From the NCBI RefSeq assembly GCF_000421145.1, contig NZ_ATWH01000008.1, positions 124,001 through 188,000 on the forward strand: DNA of 64,000 nt, given 5' to 3'. Shown one piece after another: positions 55,489-63,249 of the stretch. This DNA is from Glaciibacter superstes DSM 21135. Its GTDB lineage: Bacteria; Actinomycetota; Actinomycetes; Actinomycetales; Microbacteriaceae. The notes below the pieces were generated by a model. It saw nothing but the letters and a program-made list of their open reading frames with translations. It searched no databases and was not told where the DNA came from. Positions within the stretch are counted from its first letter, which is position 1; each line of letters begins with the position of its first letter. A program made the translations under genes and the position numbers.

Positions 55489-56855
55489 GAGAGTTCCTCC
55501 TTCACTGCAGCCGGCTGGTCGATGTCGTGCCTGCGCAGGCGGTACCGGCCCAGCGTCGCCAGGCTCAGCAGCATGAGCGCGGCGGGCACGACGCTGAAAT
55601 TGATGACGATTCCGGCGACGGCACTGGCCGGCTGAACCGTGCCGGTGTCACCGGTCGAGGCCAGATAGCCGGTGATGGCGAGCACAATCGTGAGCACCGT
55701 TGCTCCCAGCGCCATACCCGTGGTCTCGCCGGCGGTCCAGACGCCGCCGAAGATGCCAGCCTGCCCTTCTCCGCTGGTCTGCGCGTCGTGCGAGATGACG
55801 TCGGGCAGCATCGCCATCGGCAGCGACTGCATTCCCGCGTAGGCGATGCCCGCCAGCGCCACGGGCAGGTACACCCACGGGCCCGGCGCCCAGAGAAGCC
55901 CGGTGAGGCTGAGCGCCGCGACGGCGAACAGCACGCTCGCGAGTGTGAAGGCACGCTCTTTGCCGACCCTTCGCGCGAGCACGCCCCAGGCCGGCGCCAG
56001 CAGCAGCGCCGGGGCGATCAGTGCCACGAACAGCAGGGTGACGGCGTCTTCGGAGTGCAGCACCCAGGTCGCAACGTACTGCGCACCGGCGAGCATCAGG
56101 CCGGTCGCGAGCCCCTGAAGCATGAAGGTCGCCAGCAGCACGCGGAACGGCTGGCTGCGGCGCAGGGCGCTGATGCCGTTGCGGTAGCCCTGCGCGATGC
56201 CCGGCGAGGGCTGGACGCCCGCACCAGGTGCGTTCCGCGGGGCGACGGTTGCCGCCACCAGCATCCCGAGGCCGATCACCACACCGGCGACCACGGCCAT
56301 AACCAGGTAACCGAGCCGTTCGTCGTCGCCCAGCCCGCGCAGCAGCGGGCCGCCTGCGCCGAACAGCAGGATGGCGAGCGCCAGTACCACCACACGCCAG
56401 GTCAACAGCCGCGTGCGGTCGTCGTACCGGCTGGAGAGTTCAGCCGGGAGGGCGATGTATGGCACCTGGAACAGGCTGAACGCGGTGGCGCACAGCAGGA
56501 ACGCCAGCGTCACCCAGATGACCGAGAGCACCTGGTCGACGCCGGCCGGAACCGCGAAGGTGAGGATGAAGAACACCGGCAGGAGTGCACCGCCGAGCAC
56601 CATAAACCCCCGGCGGGTTCCGTATCTGGCGAGACCCTGGTCGCTCCGGGCGCCGATCACCGGGTCGATGAGCACGTCCCAGATCTTCGCGACGACGACA
56701 ACGGCGCCGGCGGCGAGCGCAGCAACTCCCAGCGTGTCTGTCAGGTAGTAGACCAGCACGAGCCCCGGCAGCGTGGCGAACCCACCCGTGCCGAGGGATC
56801 CGATCGCGTACGCGGCGATGGACTTTCGGGAGACTGTCTGCACCGTTGCATCCAT
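55485..56855 (-). CDS. GPH-family sugar/glycoside transporter (MFS)
   Basis: A 456-residue permease with 12 helices. It starts ATVQTVSRKSIAAYAIGSLGTGGFATLPGLVLVYYLTDTLG and has VAKIWDVLIDPVIGARSDQG, the GPH-family loop that follows helix 2. Such proteins co-transport glycosides with Na+ or H+. It heads a two-gene operon with the SPL-like enzyme, hinting at an amphiphilic substrate. It is leaderless, with TAGGCT 6 nt before the ATG. Confidence 0.87.
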   Translation of the reverse strand: MDATVQTVSRKSIAAYAIGSLGTGGFATLPGLVLVYYLTDTLGVAALAAGAVVVVAKIWDVLIDPVIGARSDQGLARYGTRRGFMVLGGALLPVFFILTFAVPAGVDQVLSVIWVTLAFLLCATAFSLFQVPYIALPAELSSRYDDRTRLLTWRVVVLALAILLFGAGGPLLRGLGDDERLGYLVMAVVAGVVIGLGMLVAATVAPRNAPGAGVQPSPGIAQGYRNGISALRRSQPFRVLLATFMLQGLATGLMLAGAQYVATWVLHSEDAVTLLFVALIAPALLLAPAWGVLARRVGKERAFTLASVLFAVAALSLTGLLWAPGPWVYLPVALAGIAYAGMQSLPMAMLPDVISHDAQTSGEGQAGIFGGVWTAGETTGMALGATVLTIVLAITGYLASTGDTGTVQPASAVAGIVINFSVVPAALMLLSLATLGRYRLRRHDIDQPAAVKEELS

Positions 56856-56861
56856 GCCCAG

Positions 56862-56867
56862 AGCCTA
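56862..56867 (-). promoter_or_regulatory. -10 TAGGCT, leaderless
   Basis: On the minus strand TAGGCT is followed by CTGGGC and the ATG of the GPH transporter gene. Confidence 0.65.
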
Positions 56868-56903
56868 GGGCCTCACCCGCCGAGAGTCTGCGGCTCGCGC
56901 GCC

Positions 56904-56951
56904 AGTTACGCGCGAATGCGCCATGCGCGCGTGGCGCATTCGCGCGTAACT
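56904..56951. repeat. Perfect 20-bp inverted repeat
   Basis: AGTTACGCGCGAATGCGCCA (56904-56923) and its exact reverse complement (56932-56951) flank an 8-nt loop. It lies between the MarR stop and the GPH transporter promoter, so it may end the MarR transcript or bind a regulator of the transporter. Confidence 0.9.
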
Positions 56952-56974
56952 AGTGCATCGCGGCAGATGGCAGC

Positions 56975-57427
56975 TCAGACGGCGGAGGCGAGCAAGCCGG
57001 GAAGCGCGTCGACGAGCGGCGCAAGCTCCGGAACACTTCGCGCATCGGACAGGGCCCGTTCCAGCGTGGCGTCGTGGGTCGGCCGGGCATCCGTCAGCAG
57101 GTCCTGGCCAGCCGCGGTGAGTTCGGTGTAGATGCCGCGGCGGTCGTCGAGGCAGAGAACCCGCGTGAGCAGCCCGCGCTCCTCGAGCCGATTGACGAGA
57201 CGCGTCGTCGCACTGGCGCTCAGCGCCGTTGCGTGCGCCAGCTGTTGCATGCGCATGTGCCAGCCGTCCTGCCTGCCGAGCGCATCGAGAACCGTGTATT
57301 CGACGACAGACAGGCGTGCGGATGCCTGCAGGGCACGTTCCAGCTCCGCCTCGATCAGCCCGTGCAGGGCGGCAAGTGTGCGCCACCCCTGGGTGCGCAC
57401 TTCGACGGCGTCGTCTTCGATGCTCAT
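56975..57427 (-). CDS. MarR family regulator
   Basis: A 150-residue MarR regulator: LSVVEYTVLDALGRQDGWHMRMQQLAHATALSASATTRLVNRLEERGLLTRVLCLDDRRGIYTELTAAG is the winged helix with the DDRRG wing. GAGAGAGG precedes ATG 57427. It is divergent from the MFS gene at 57581 with a 153-nt gap, so control of that transporter is the usual reading. It is not clearly in one transcript with the GPH transporter because of the palindrome between them. Confidence 0.9.
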   Translation of the reverse strand: MSIEDDAVEVRTQGWRTLAALHGLIEAELERALQASARLSVVEYTVLDALGRQDGWHMRMQQLAHATALSASATTRLVNRLEERGLLTRVLCLDDRRGIYTELTAAGQDLLTDARPTHDATLERALSDARSVPELAPLVDALPGLLASAV

Positions 57428-57485
57428 CCGTTGCCTCTCTCGATTCGAACAGGCGCTTCGCCCTGGTCGTGAATTTAGTTGCTTG

Positions 57486-57537
57486 CGCTGGTTACTTGCG
57501 TGTGCAATGATTTATCCCGCGCCTGCAACTACCAGCG
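57486..57537. promoter_or_regulatory. Inverted repeat in the MarR/MFS divergent promoter
   Basis: CGCTGGTTACTTGCG (57486-57500) and TGCAACTACCAGCG (57524-57537) are imperfect inverted repeats (shared CGCTGGT and TTGC). TTGCTTGCG/TTACTTGCG is a direct repeat within the left arm. These are candidate MarR operators. Confidence 0.45.
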
Positions 57538-57580
57538 TACGCCAACAACACGCGCGATACGCCTTTCAAGGAGAAAACAC

Positions 57581-58774
57581 ATGCCACTCGGCCTCATCGC
57601 GCTCGCCATCGGCGGCTTCGGCATCGGACTCACCGAATTTGTCATCATGGGTCTGCTGCCGGAAGTGGCGGCGGACTTCCAGGTCAGTGAGGCCGCCGCC
57701 GGCTGGCTGATCACCGGCTACGCGCTCAGTGTTGTCGTCGGGGCCATGGTGCTCACGGCCGCGGTCACGCGCTTCTCCCGCAAGCACGTACTGGTTGCCC
57801 TGATGGTGCTGTTCATCGCGGGCAACCTGTTGTCTGCACTTGCACCCGACTACGGCACGATGATGATCGGACGCATCATCGCCGCACTCTGCCATGGCGC
57901 GTTTTTCGGAATCGGCTCTGTTGTTGCTGCCAGCCTGGTCGCGCCCCACAAGAAGGCCGGCGCCATCGCCATCATGTTCACCGGCCTCACCGCCGCCAAT
58001 GTGCTCGGGGTTCCGTTCGGCACCCTCCTCGGGCAGGGTTACGGCTGGCGCTCCACCTTCTGGGCGATCACGCTCATCGGTTTGGTCGCGCTGGTGGGAC
58101 TGGTGACGCTGGTTCCGAATATCGGGCGACCATCGGCATCCGCCGGCGGCCTGCTCGGCGAACTCCGTGCGTTCCGTTCCGGCCAGGTGTGGCTGTCGAT
58201 CCTCGTCACGGTCTTCGGTTTCGGCGGCATGTTCGGCGCATTCACCTACATCGCGTTCACCCTGACCGAGGTCAGTGGTTTCGCGAGCTCCACCGTGCCG
58301 TGGCTCCTCGTGCTGTTCGGCGGCGGAATGTTCCTCGGCAACATCCTGGGCGGTAAGGCCGCAGACCGGTCGATCGATCGCACGCTGATCGTCATCCTCG
58401 CCGGGCTCGCCGTTGTGCTGGTGTTCTTTGCGCTCACCGCACAGAGCCCCGTGGCGACGATCGTCTCGCTGTTCCTGATGGGTGCATTCGGTTTCGCCAC
58501 CGTGTCTGGGCTGCAGTTGCGGGTGATGAAGTACGCAAGCGCCGCGCCGACCCTCGCCTCAAGCGCGAACATCGGTGCGTTCAACCTCGGCAACGCGCTG
58601 GGAGCGTGGATCGGCGGTCTCACCATCAGCGCGGGCCTCGGCTACACATCGTCTATCTGGGCCGGGGTGGGGATGACCCTGGCCGCCCTCACCGTGATCG
58701 TGGTCGCGGAATCAACCGCTCGGGCTCGGCGCGTCCCGGTGGCCACGAATTCCACAGCGGCCATGACCGCGTGA
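57581..58774 (+). CDS. MFS transporter, DHA1 (AraJ/NepI-like)
   Basis: A 397-residue 12-helix exporter. ATG 57581 has AAGGAGA 7 nt upstream and starts PLGLIALAIGGFGIGLTEFVIMGLLPEVAADFQVSEAAAGWLITGYALSVVVGA, typical of the DHA1 subfamily that exports purine ribonucleosides, sugars or drugs. It is divergent from a MarR regulator. The substrate is unknown. Confidence 0.87.
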   Translation: MPLGLIALAIGGFGIGLTEFVIMGLLPEVAADFQVSEAAAGWLITGYALSVVVGAMVLTAAVTRFSRKHVLVALMVLFIAGNLLSALAPDYGTMMIGRIIAALCHGAFFGIGSVVAASLVAPHKKAGAIAIMFTGLTAANVLGVPFGTLLGQGYGWRSTFWAITLIGLVALVGLVTLVPNIGRPSASAGGLLGELRAFRSGQVWLSILVTVFGFGGMFGAFTYIAFTLTEVSGFASSTVPWLLVLFGGGMFLGNILGGKAADRSIDRTLIVILAGLAVVLVFFALTAQSPVATIVSLFLMGAFGFATVSGLQLRVMKYASAAPTLASSANIGAFNLGNALGAWIGGLTISAGLGYTSSIWAGVGMTLAALTVIVVAESTARARRVPVATNSTAAMTA

Positions 58775-58859
58775 CCAGCCAGGCGCATCCGGACGTCGCA
58801 CATTTTGCACGCCTTATGATTGAAGGCAAGACTGCTCCCCCGATAGGACCTTTTTTCGC

Positions 58860-59840
58860 ATGACCGCGAGCGCACAATCCCCCGCCCCCAGCCATTTTGA
58901 CGGCCCAGGTGTCGATGGCAGAGGTGTAGACGGAACAGATGGGGCACTCGCAGCCCGCGCCAGTGGCACCTCACTCCGCGACACGCTCACCCGGTACTAC
59001 TCGCTGACCAAGCCAGGCGTCCTGTACGGCAACGTGCTCACCGCTGCGGCCGGTTTCCTGCTCGCAAGCCGCGGCCAGGTGGACTTCCCTCTGTTCGCAG
59101 CGCTCGTCTTCGGCACCACCCTCGTGATCGCGTCGGCCTGCGTGCTCAACAACGTGCTCGACCGTGACATCGACACCGTCATGGAGCGCACCAGGAAGCG
59201 CGCCACCGTCACCGGCAGCATCGGGGCGCGTAACGCGGTGATCTTCTCCGTGGTCCTCGGCGTGGCAGGCATGGCGATGCTCATCGCCTGGACGAACTGG
59301 CTGGTCGTGCTCGTCGGTCTCGGCGGCTTCCTGGTCTATGTCGTGCTCTACGGCATGCTCTCCAAGCGCCTGTCGATCCACGGCACCCTCGTCGGCAGCA
59401 TCTCAGGTTCCGCGCCGATCCTGGCCGGCTACGTCGCGGTATCCGGTGTTGTCGACATCGGCGCTGTGCTCGCGTTCCTGACGGTCTTCCTCTGGCAGAT
59501 GCCGGAGTTCTACTCCATCGCGATTTACCGGCACGACGAGTACGCCAGGGCGAACGTGCCGGTCATCTCGGTGGTCAGGGGCATCCGCAACACTAAAGTC
59601 CAGATTCTCGTCTACACGATCGCGTTTGTTGTGGCGACACTGCTCCTGCCGGTGTTCGGCTACGTCGGCATCGTCTACACCGTGGTCATGGGCGCCGTCG
59701 GCGCCTACTGGATCTGGCTCGGCATCGTCGGCATCCGGGCAACGGATGACGCCCGCTGGGCACGCAAGATGTTCCGGTTCTCGCTGGTGATCATCCTGGC
59801 GCTCTGCCTGATGGTCTCGGTCGGCCCCGTCCTTCCCTAG
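58860..59840 (+). CDS. UbiA-type prenyltransferase, CyoE/heme O synthase family
   Basis: A 326-residue membrane prenyltransferase. It has YYSLTKPGVLYGNVLTAAAGFLLAS, the first Asp motif NNVLDRDIDTVMERT, KRLSIHGTLVGSISGSAPILAGY and VVRGIRNTK. It is strikingly close to the E. coli CyoE layout. In the loop LWQMPEFYSIAIYR, a Glu stands where CyoE and CtaB proteins that I know carry His (WQMPH or PPH). It may still make heme O, or have another role. The first 35 residues are Gly/Asp-rich with the repeat GVDGRGVDG. No oxidase genes are adjacent. Confidence 0.8.
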   Translation: MTASAQSPAPSHFDGPGVDGRGVDGTDGALAARASGTSLRDTLTRYYSLTKPGVLYGNVLTAAAGFLLASRGQVDFPLFAALVFGTTLVIASACVLNNVLDRDIDTVMERTRKRATVTGSIGARNAVIFSVVLGVAGMAMLIAWTNWLVVLVGLGGFLVYVVLYGMLSKRLSIHGTLVGSISGSAPILAGYVAVSGVVDIGAVLAFLTVFLWQMPEFYSIAIYRHDEYARANVPVISVVRGIRNTKVQILVYTIAFVVATLLLPVFGYVGIVYTVVMGAVGAYWIWLGIVGIRATDDARWARKMFRFSLVIILALCLMVSVGPVLP

Positions 59841-60001
59841 CTGCCGCCGGCGCCTTCACCCTCCGCAGTACGTGGGCTGAGGAGGCCCGCCAGGGCCATC
59901 TCGGAACCACTTCGTTCGCTGGCGCACTCTACCCGCCTCGACATTCGGCGGAATGAAGATTCGGGCCGGGTTGGGGTTTCGACGCGCTCGAAATCGCTAC
60001 G

Positions 60002-60439
60002 CTAGCCGATCGGCTGGGTGTAGAACTCGAGGGCGATGTTGTCTGGATCTCGGAACGCAATGAGTAGGCCGCTTGATCCCTGCGTGACCGGTGAGTGCGG
60101 CACACCGACCGAGTCCAGGTGCGAGACCCAGCTCTCGAGTGTCACCTGGTCGGCGACCGCGAAACCCAGGTGGTCAAGACCGTTTCGCCGCTCGGAGAAA
60201 TCCCCCGGCACGGCCTGGTCACCGTGATCGACCAGGATCAGCGACAACCCCTGGCGCGCGAGCATCACCTTGGTGAGCTCGTTCTGGGCAACCTGCCTCA
60301 GTATGGAGAACCCGAGCACGTCGCGATACCACTCAGCGCTGGCCGGAGCATCCGACACGGTGAGCGTCACGTGATGAATACCTGCGATATCTGGAATAGT
60401 CACGGAACCGATCGTAAACCCGACCGACGGCGCCGTCAC
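60002..60439 (-). CDS. VOC-family (glyoxalase/dioxygenase fold) protein
   Basis: A 145-residue single VOC domain: IAGIHHVTLTVSDAPASAEWYRDVLGF, then LDHLGFAVAD and IAFRDPDNIALEFYTQPIG; the His-Glu pair binds a metal. GTG 60439 overlaps the fusion-gene stop by 4 nt (GTGA), so it is co-translated, although a GTG 12 codons later also fits the domain start. The space 59841-60001 shows no gene. Confidence 0.82.
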   Translation of the reverse strand: MTAPSVGFTIGSVTIPDIAGIHHVTLTVSDAPASAEWYRDVLGFSILRQVAQNELTKVMLARQGLSLILVDHGDQAVPGDFSERRNGLDHLGFAVADQVTLESWVSHLDSVGVPHSPVTQGSSGLLIAFRDPDNIALEFYTQPIG

Positions 60440-62715
60440 TCGGCGGCTGACGCGACCGGTTGCACGATGTTGAAGTTGTCGCGGAACACGTTGGCCGGGT
60501 CGTAGCGAAGCTTCAATTCGCGCAGCCGCGACAGAGTGCGCGGGGGATATCCGTCCTCGATCCGCTCAGGACGCAGATCGGTTTCAAAGCTGATGTACAG
60601 GCCGGAGAAATGTTGATGCAATTCATCCCAGGCCGCATCCAGCCGGTCACGATTCGACCCGAACGCGACCACAGAGAAGTTGGCCGAGCGGTGAGCGTAC
60701 GCCGTCGCATCCGGGTCGACGTCTTGCACCGCACCGCCAACGGAACGGATCTGGAAGAAGTACGTCGCGCCGCTCTCAATGAGCTCCACCGCGGCCGCCG
60801 CGAACTCTGGCGTGATGTGCTCCAGCAGACCGGTACGCGCCGTCGGTTCTCCCTGACCGCTATGACTGCCATCCTGGGAGTTCGTGATGATGCCGGTGTA
60901 CGGCGTCATGCTCACCGATTGGTCTAGCAGGGGCGCAATGCCGGCCAGCGGCTGCAGTCGCTCCAGAACAACGTCCGGATCATCGGAATCGACCGCCGTC
61001 ATGACCTGCGCCACGGGCGCCTGCCCTGCCCGCGCCGCCCCCATCAACATGAAACTCGTCAGATCGCGCGGCGCCGCTTCGACCGCTGCGCCCCATCGCT
61101 CCAGGAATCCGGCGGTGTCCGTTGCATCGAATGCAAGCTGGGCGAAGCCGAGGTCGCCGACCTCATCGACCTCGAATTCGAACGATGTCACGATGCCGAA
61201 GTTCGCCCCTGCGCCCCGCACCGCCCAGAACAGGTCGGAGTTCTCGCTGCCACTGGCCCGCACGACGCTGCCGTCTGCAAGCACCATCTCGACGGCACGC
61301 AGATGATCGATGGTGAGCCCGTGCTCGCGCACCATCCAACCGACACCACCGGCAGTCGCCAATCCCCCGACGCCGACACCGCCGTAGTCGCCAGAACTCA
61401 GCGCCCAGCCGTATGGGGTCAGCGCAAACGCGACATCCTTCCACCTGGCGCCCGGCTCGATCCGCACCAGGCGGTTCGACTCATCGAGAACCTCGATCGC
61501 GTTCATCGGCGACACATCAATGACGATCCCCCCATCGTTCGTCGAACGCCCACTGATCCCGTGCCCACCGCTGCGCACCCCGAGAGCAACTTCGGGGTGT
61601 GCCCGCACAAAAGCGAGGGCATCCGCCACCTCGTCTACATTGTGCGCCTTGATCACAAGCCCCGGCTCTCCACCGCGCATATACGTCGATTTCACCCGCG
61701 AATACCCGGCGTCGCCCGGCTCGACTGCCCCGGCCGCGAGCGAGGACGGAAGACTGTCGTAGTCGATGCCGTCACGCCGCCGGAGTCGTGCGGCCGCGCT
61801 CCGAATGAGCGCTGTGGGCTGCGCCGCCGCAGCCGTCTCGCGGGCAACGGCCTCGCGCAGCGCCGGCGCGACCTCGAGTGCAAAGCGCTGCATCGTTCCG
61901 GGATCGTCTGACGCGAGGATGAAGGTTCCAACGCCGTGATCCACCACATAAGGGAGGAGCTCATCCACCCACTGGTCGCTTGGCCCGTTCAGGAATCCTC
62001 CGTTCGAATCGCCGAAGCTACCGCCGATGTTCACAAGCCGGCGGATCTCACGAGGATCGCGCCCGGCACCGAGTGCCGCCTCGTCGATGACGGCGCTCGA
62101 TGCCGCGAACTCCCCCGGCTTCATATAGCCGAGGGAGGGAAGCCAACCGTCTGCCTTGCCGCCGGTGAGCCGCAGCATCCGTGGTTTGTATGCGCCAAGC
62201 CAGATCGGGATGTTGTGTGCCGGCGCCGGCCCGCGTTTGGCTCCGTCCAGTCGGTAGTGCTCACCCTCGACGCGCAGAACGGAACGATCTTCGACGTCCC
62301 AGATGCCCCGGATGACGTCGATCGCCTCGCTGAGTGCATCAACGCTCTGCCCCGGAGTGAGCCTTCGTCCTCCCATGGCGTCAATGGCGTCCCAGAAGCC
62401 GCCGGCACCGAGTCCCAGGTCAAAACGCCCGTGCGAGAGGAGGTCGAGGCTCGCGGCGGCGCGCGCGATGACCGCCGGTGGCCGGAGGGGCAGGTTGAGA
62501 ACATTGGCGGAGACGTGCACCCGCTCGGTGGACGCGGCAACCCAGGTCAGGAGGGTCCAGGTGTCGAGGAACGCGGGCTGGTACGGGTGGTCCTGAAATG
62601 TGACCAGGTCAAAGCCCAGCTGCTCGCTGAGCTGTGCGAGCGACACCGCAGTCTCTGGTGGATTGTTTCCCGGCGTGATGAACGTGCCGAATTGAAGCTC
62701 GTGACCGTAATACAT
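60436..62715 (-). CDS. Fusion of LLM flavin oxidoreductase and FAD-linked oxidase (BBE-like)
   Basis: About 759 residues in two parts. The first 320 are a luciferase-like monooxygenase: ELQFGTFITPGNNPPETAVSLAQLSEQLGFDLVTFQDHPYQP, RFDLGLGAGGFWDAI and HNIPIWLGAYKPRML. The second part is an FAD-linked oxidase: GVRSGGHGISGRSTNDGGIVIDVS, with the His that carries FAD covalently, then SSGDYGGVGVGGLATAGGVGWM where the second, Cys, link of BBE enzymes is missing. It ends with the BBE motif KLRYDPANVFRDNFNI. ATG 62715 is preferred for GGGGAA 3 nt upstream; ATG 62751 is possible. The divergent HxlR gene probably controls it. Confidence 0.85.
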   Translation of the reverse strand: MYYGHELQFGTFITPGNNPPETAVSLAQLSEQLGFDLVTFQDHPYQPAFLDTWTLLTWVAASTERVHVSANVLNLPLRPPAVIARAAASLDLLSHGRFDLGLGAGGFWDAIDAMGGRRLTPGQSVDALSEAIDVIRGIWDVEDRSVLRVEGEHYRLDGAKRGPAPAHNIPIWLGAYKPRMLRLTGGKADGWLPSLGYMKPGEFAASSAVIDEAALGAGRDPREIRRLVNIGGSFGDSNGGFLNGPSDQWVDELLPYVVDHGVGTFILASDDPGTMQRFALEVAPALREAVARETAAAAQPTALIRSAAARLRRRDGIDYDSLPSSLAAGAVEPGDAGYSRVKSTYMRGGEPGLVIKAHNVDEVADALAFVRAHPEVALGVRSGGHGISGRSTNDGGIVIDVSPMNAIEVLDESNRLVRIEPGARWKDVAFALTPYGWALSSGDYGGVGVGGLATAGGVGWMVREHGLTIDHLRAVEMVLADGSVVRASGSENSDLFWAVRGAGANFGIVTSFEFEVDEVGDLGFAQLAFDATDTAGFLERWGAAVEAAPRDLTSFMLMGAARAGQAPVAQVMTAVDSDDPDVVLERLQPLAGIAPLLDQSVSMTPYTGIITNSQDGSHSGQGEPTARTGLLEHITPEFAAAAVELIESGATYFFQIRSVGGAVQDVDPDATAYAHRSANFSVVAFGSNRDRLDAAWDELHQHFSGLYISFETDLRPERIEDGYPPRTLSRLRELKLRYDPANVFRDNFNIVQPVASAAE

Positions 62716-62795
62716 CGTTCCCCGTTCCGCGGTGGTTCTCTGCTCGTCCATTCAGCATGCCGCGCCCTGTTGCGAGGCGCGAGTCTCAGGTAAGC

Positions 62796-62810
62796 TACTT
62801 ATCAATAGTA
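62796..62810. promoter_or_regulatory. Candidate HxlR operator
   Basis: TACTTATCAATAGTA has TACT/AGTA arms around TATCAAT, and GTAAGC flanks it on both sides, in the divergent space between the fusion gene and the HxlR gene. HxlR regulators bind TACTTA-like palindromes, so this is a good candidate site. Confidence 0.5.
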
Positions 62811-62832
62811 AGCGACAGGTGAGGTGCAGCGG

Positions 62833-63195
62833 ATGGATGAGAAGGACTTCGAGCGCATCGACGAAGCGGCCTGCCGCCGGTTTCAGTCGTCGATCGAACT
62901 CGCCGGACGCAAATGGAATGGCGCCATTCTCCTCGCCGGTATGCGCGGTGCGCGCCGATTCTCCGAATACCGCACACTCGTCGACGGGATCTCGGATCGA
63001 CTACTCGCCTCGCGCCTCAAGGAACTCGAGTACGAGGGTCTCATCGAACGCGAGGTGCGACCAACCACACCCGTTTCGATCAGTTATACGCTGACGCCGT
63101 CGGGCCGGCAGCTGATCACGCTACTTCAGCCGCTGACCGAGTGGGGTCATGCGCACGCCCTCGAACGCGCCGGCGGTATCGCCGTCGCTTCCTGA
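62833..63195 (+). CDS. HxlR family regulator
   Basis: A 120-residue winged-helix regulator. After a short acidic start it has EAACRRFQSSIELAGRKWNGAILLAGMRGARRFSEYRTLVDGISDRLLASRLKELEYEGLIERE, which carries the family's N-terminal Cys and GKW-like motif. ATG 62833 has GAGG about 8 nt upstream. It is divergent from the LLM-FAD fusion gene and likely senses an electrophile or its oxidation product through the Cys. Confidence 0.87.
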   Translation: MDEKDFERIDEAACRRFQSSIELAGRKWNGAILLAGMRGARRFSEYRTLVDGISDRLLASRLKELEYEGLIEREVRPTTPVSISYTLTPSGRQLITLLQPLTEWGHAHALERAGGIAVAS

Positions 63196-63249
63196 CCGAA
63201 ACCTGATCACTGTGTGACGGATGTCGGCGACCGGGGGCACACTGGAGGG

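Noticed and set aside
55527-57131. Long plus-strand reading frame opposite the GPH transporter and MarR genes
   Set aside because: Its sequence is rich in Arg/Gln/His as expected for an antisense shadow, and both opposing genes have strong motifs.
58860-59840. UbiA gene as part of the type III PKS cluster
   Set aside because: It is nearly 50 kb away and looks like CyoE, so there is no direct evidence that it acts on the PKS product.
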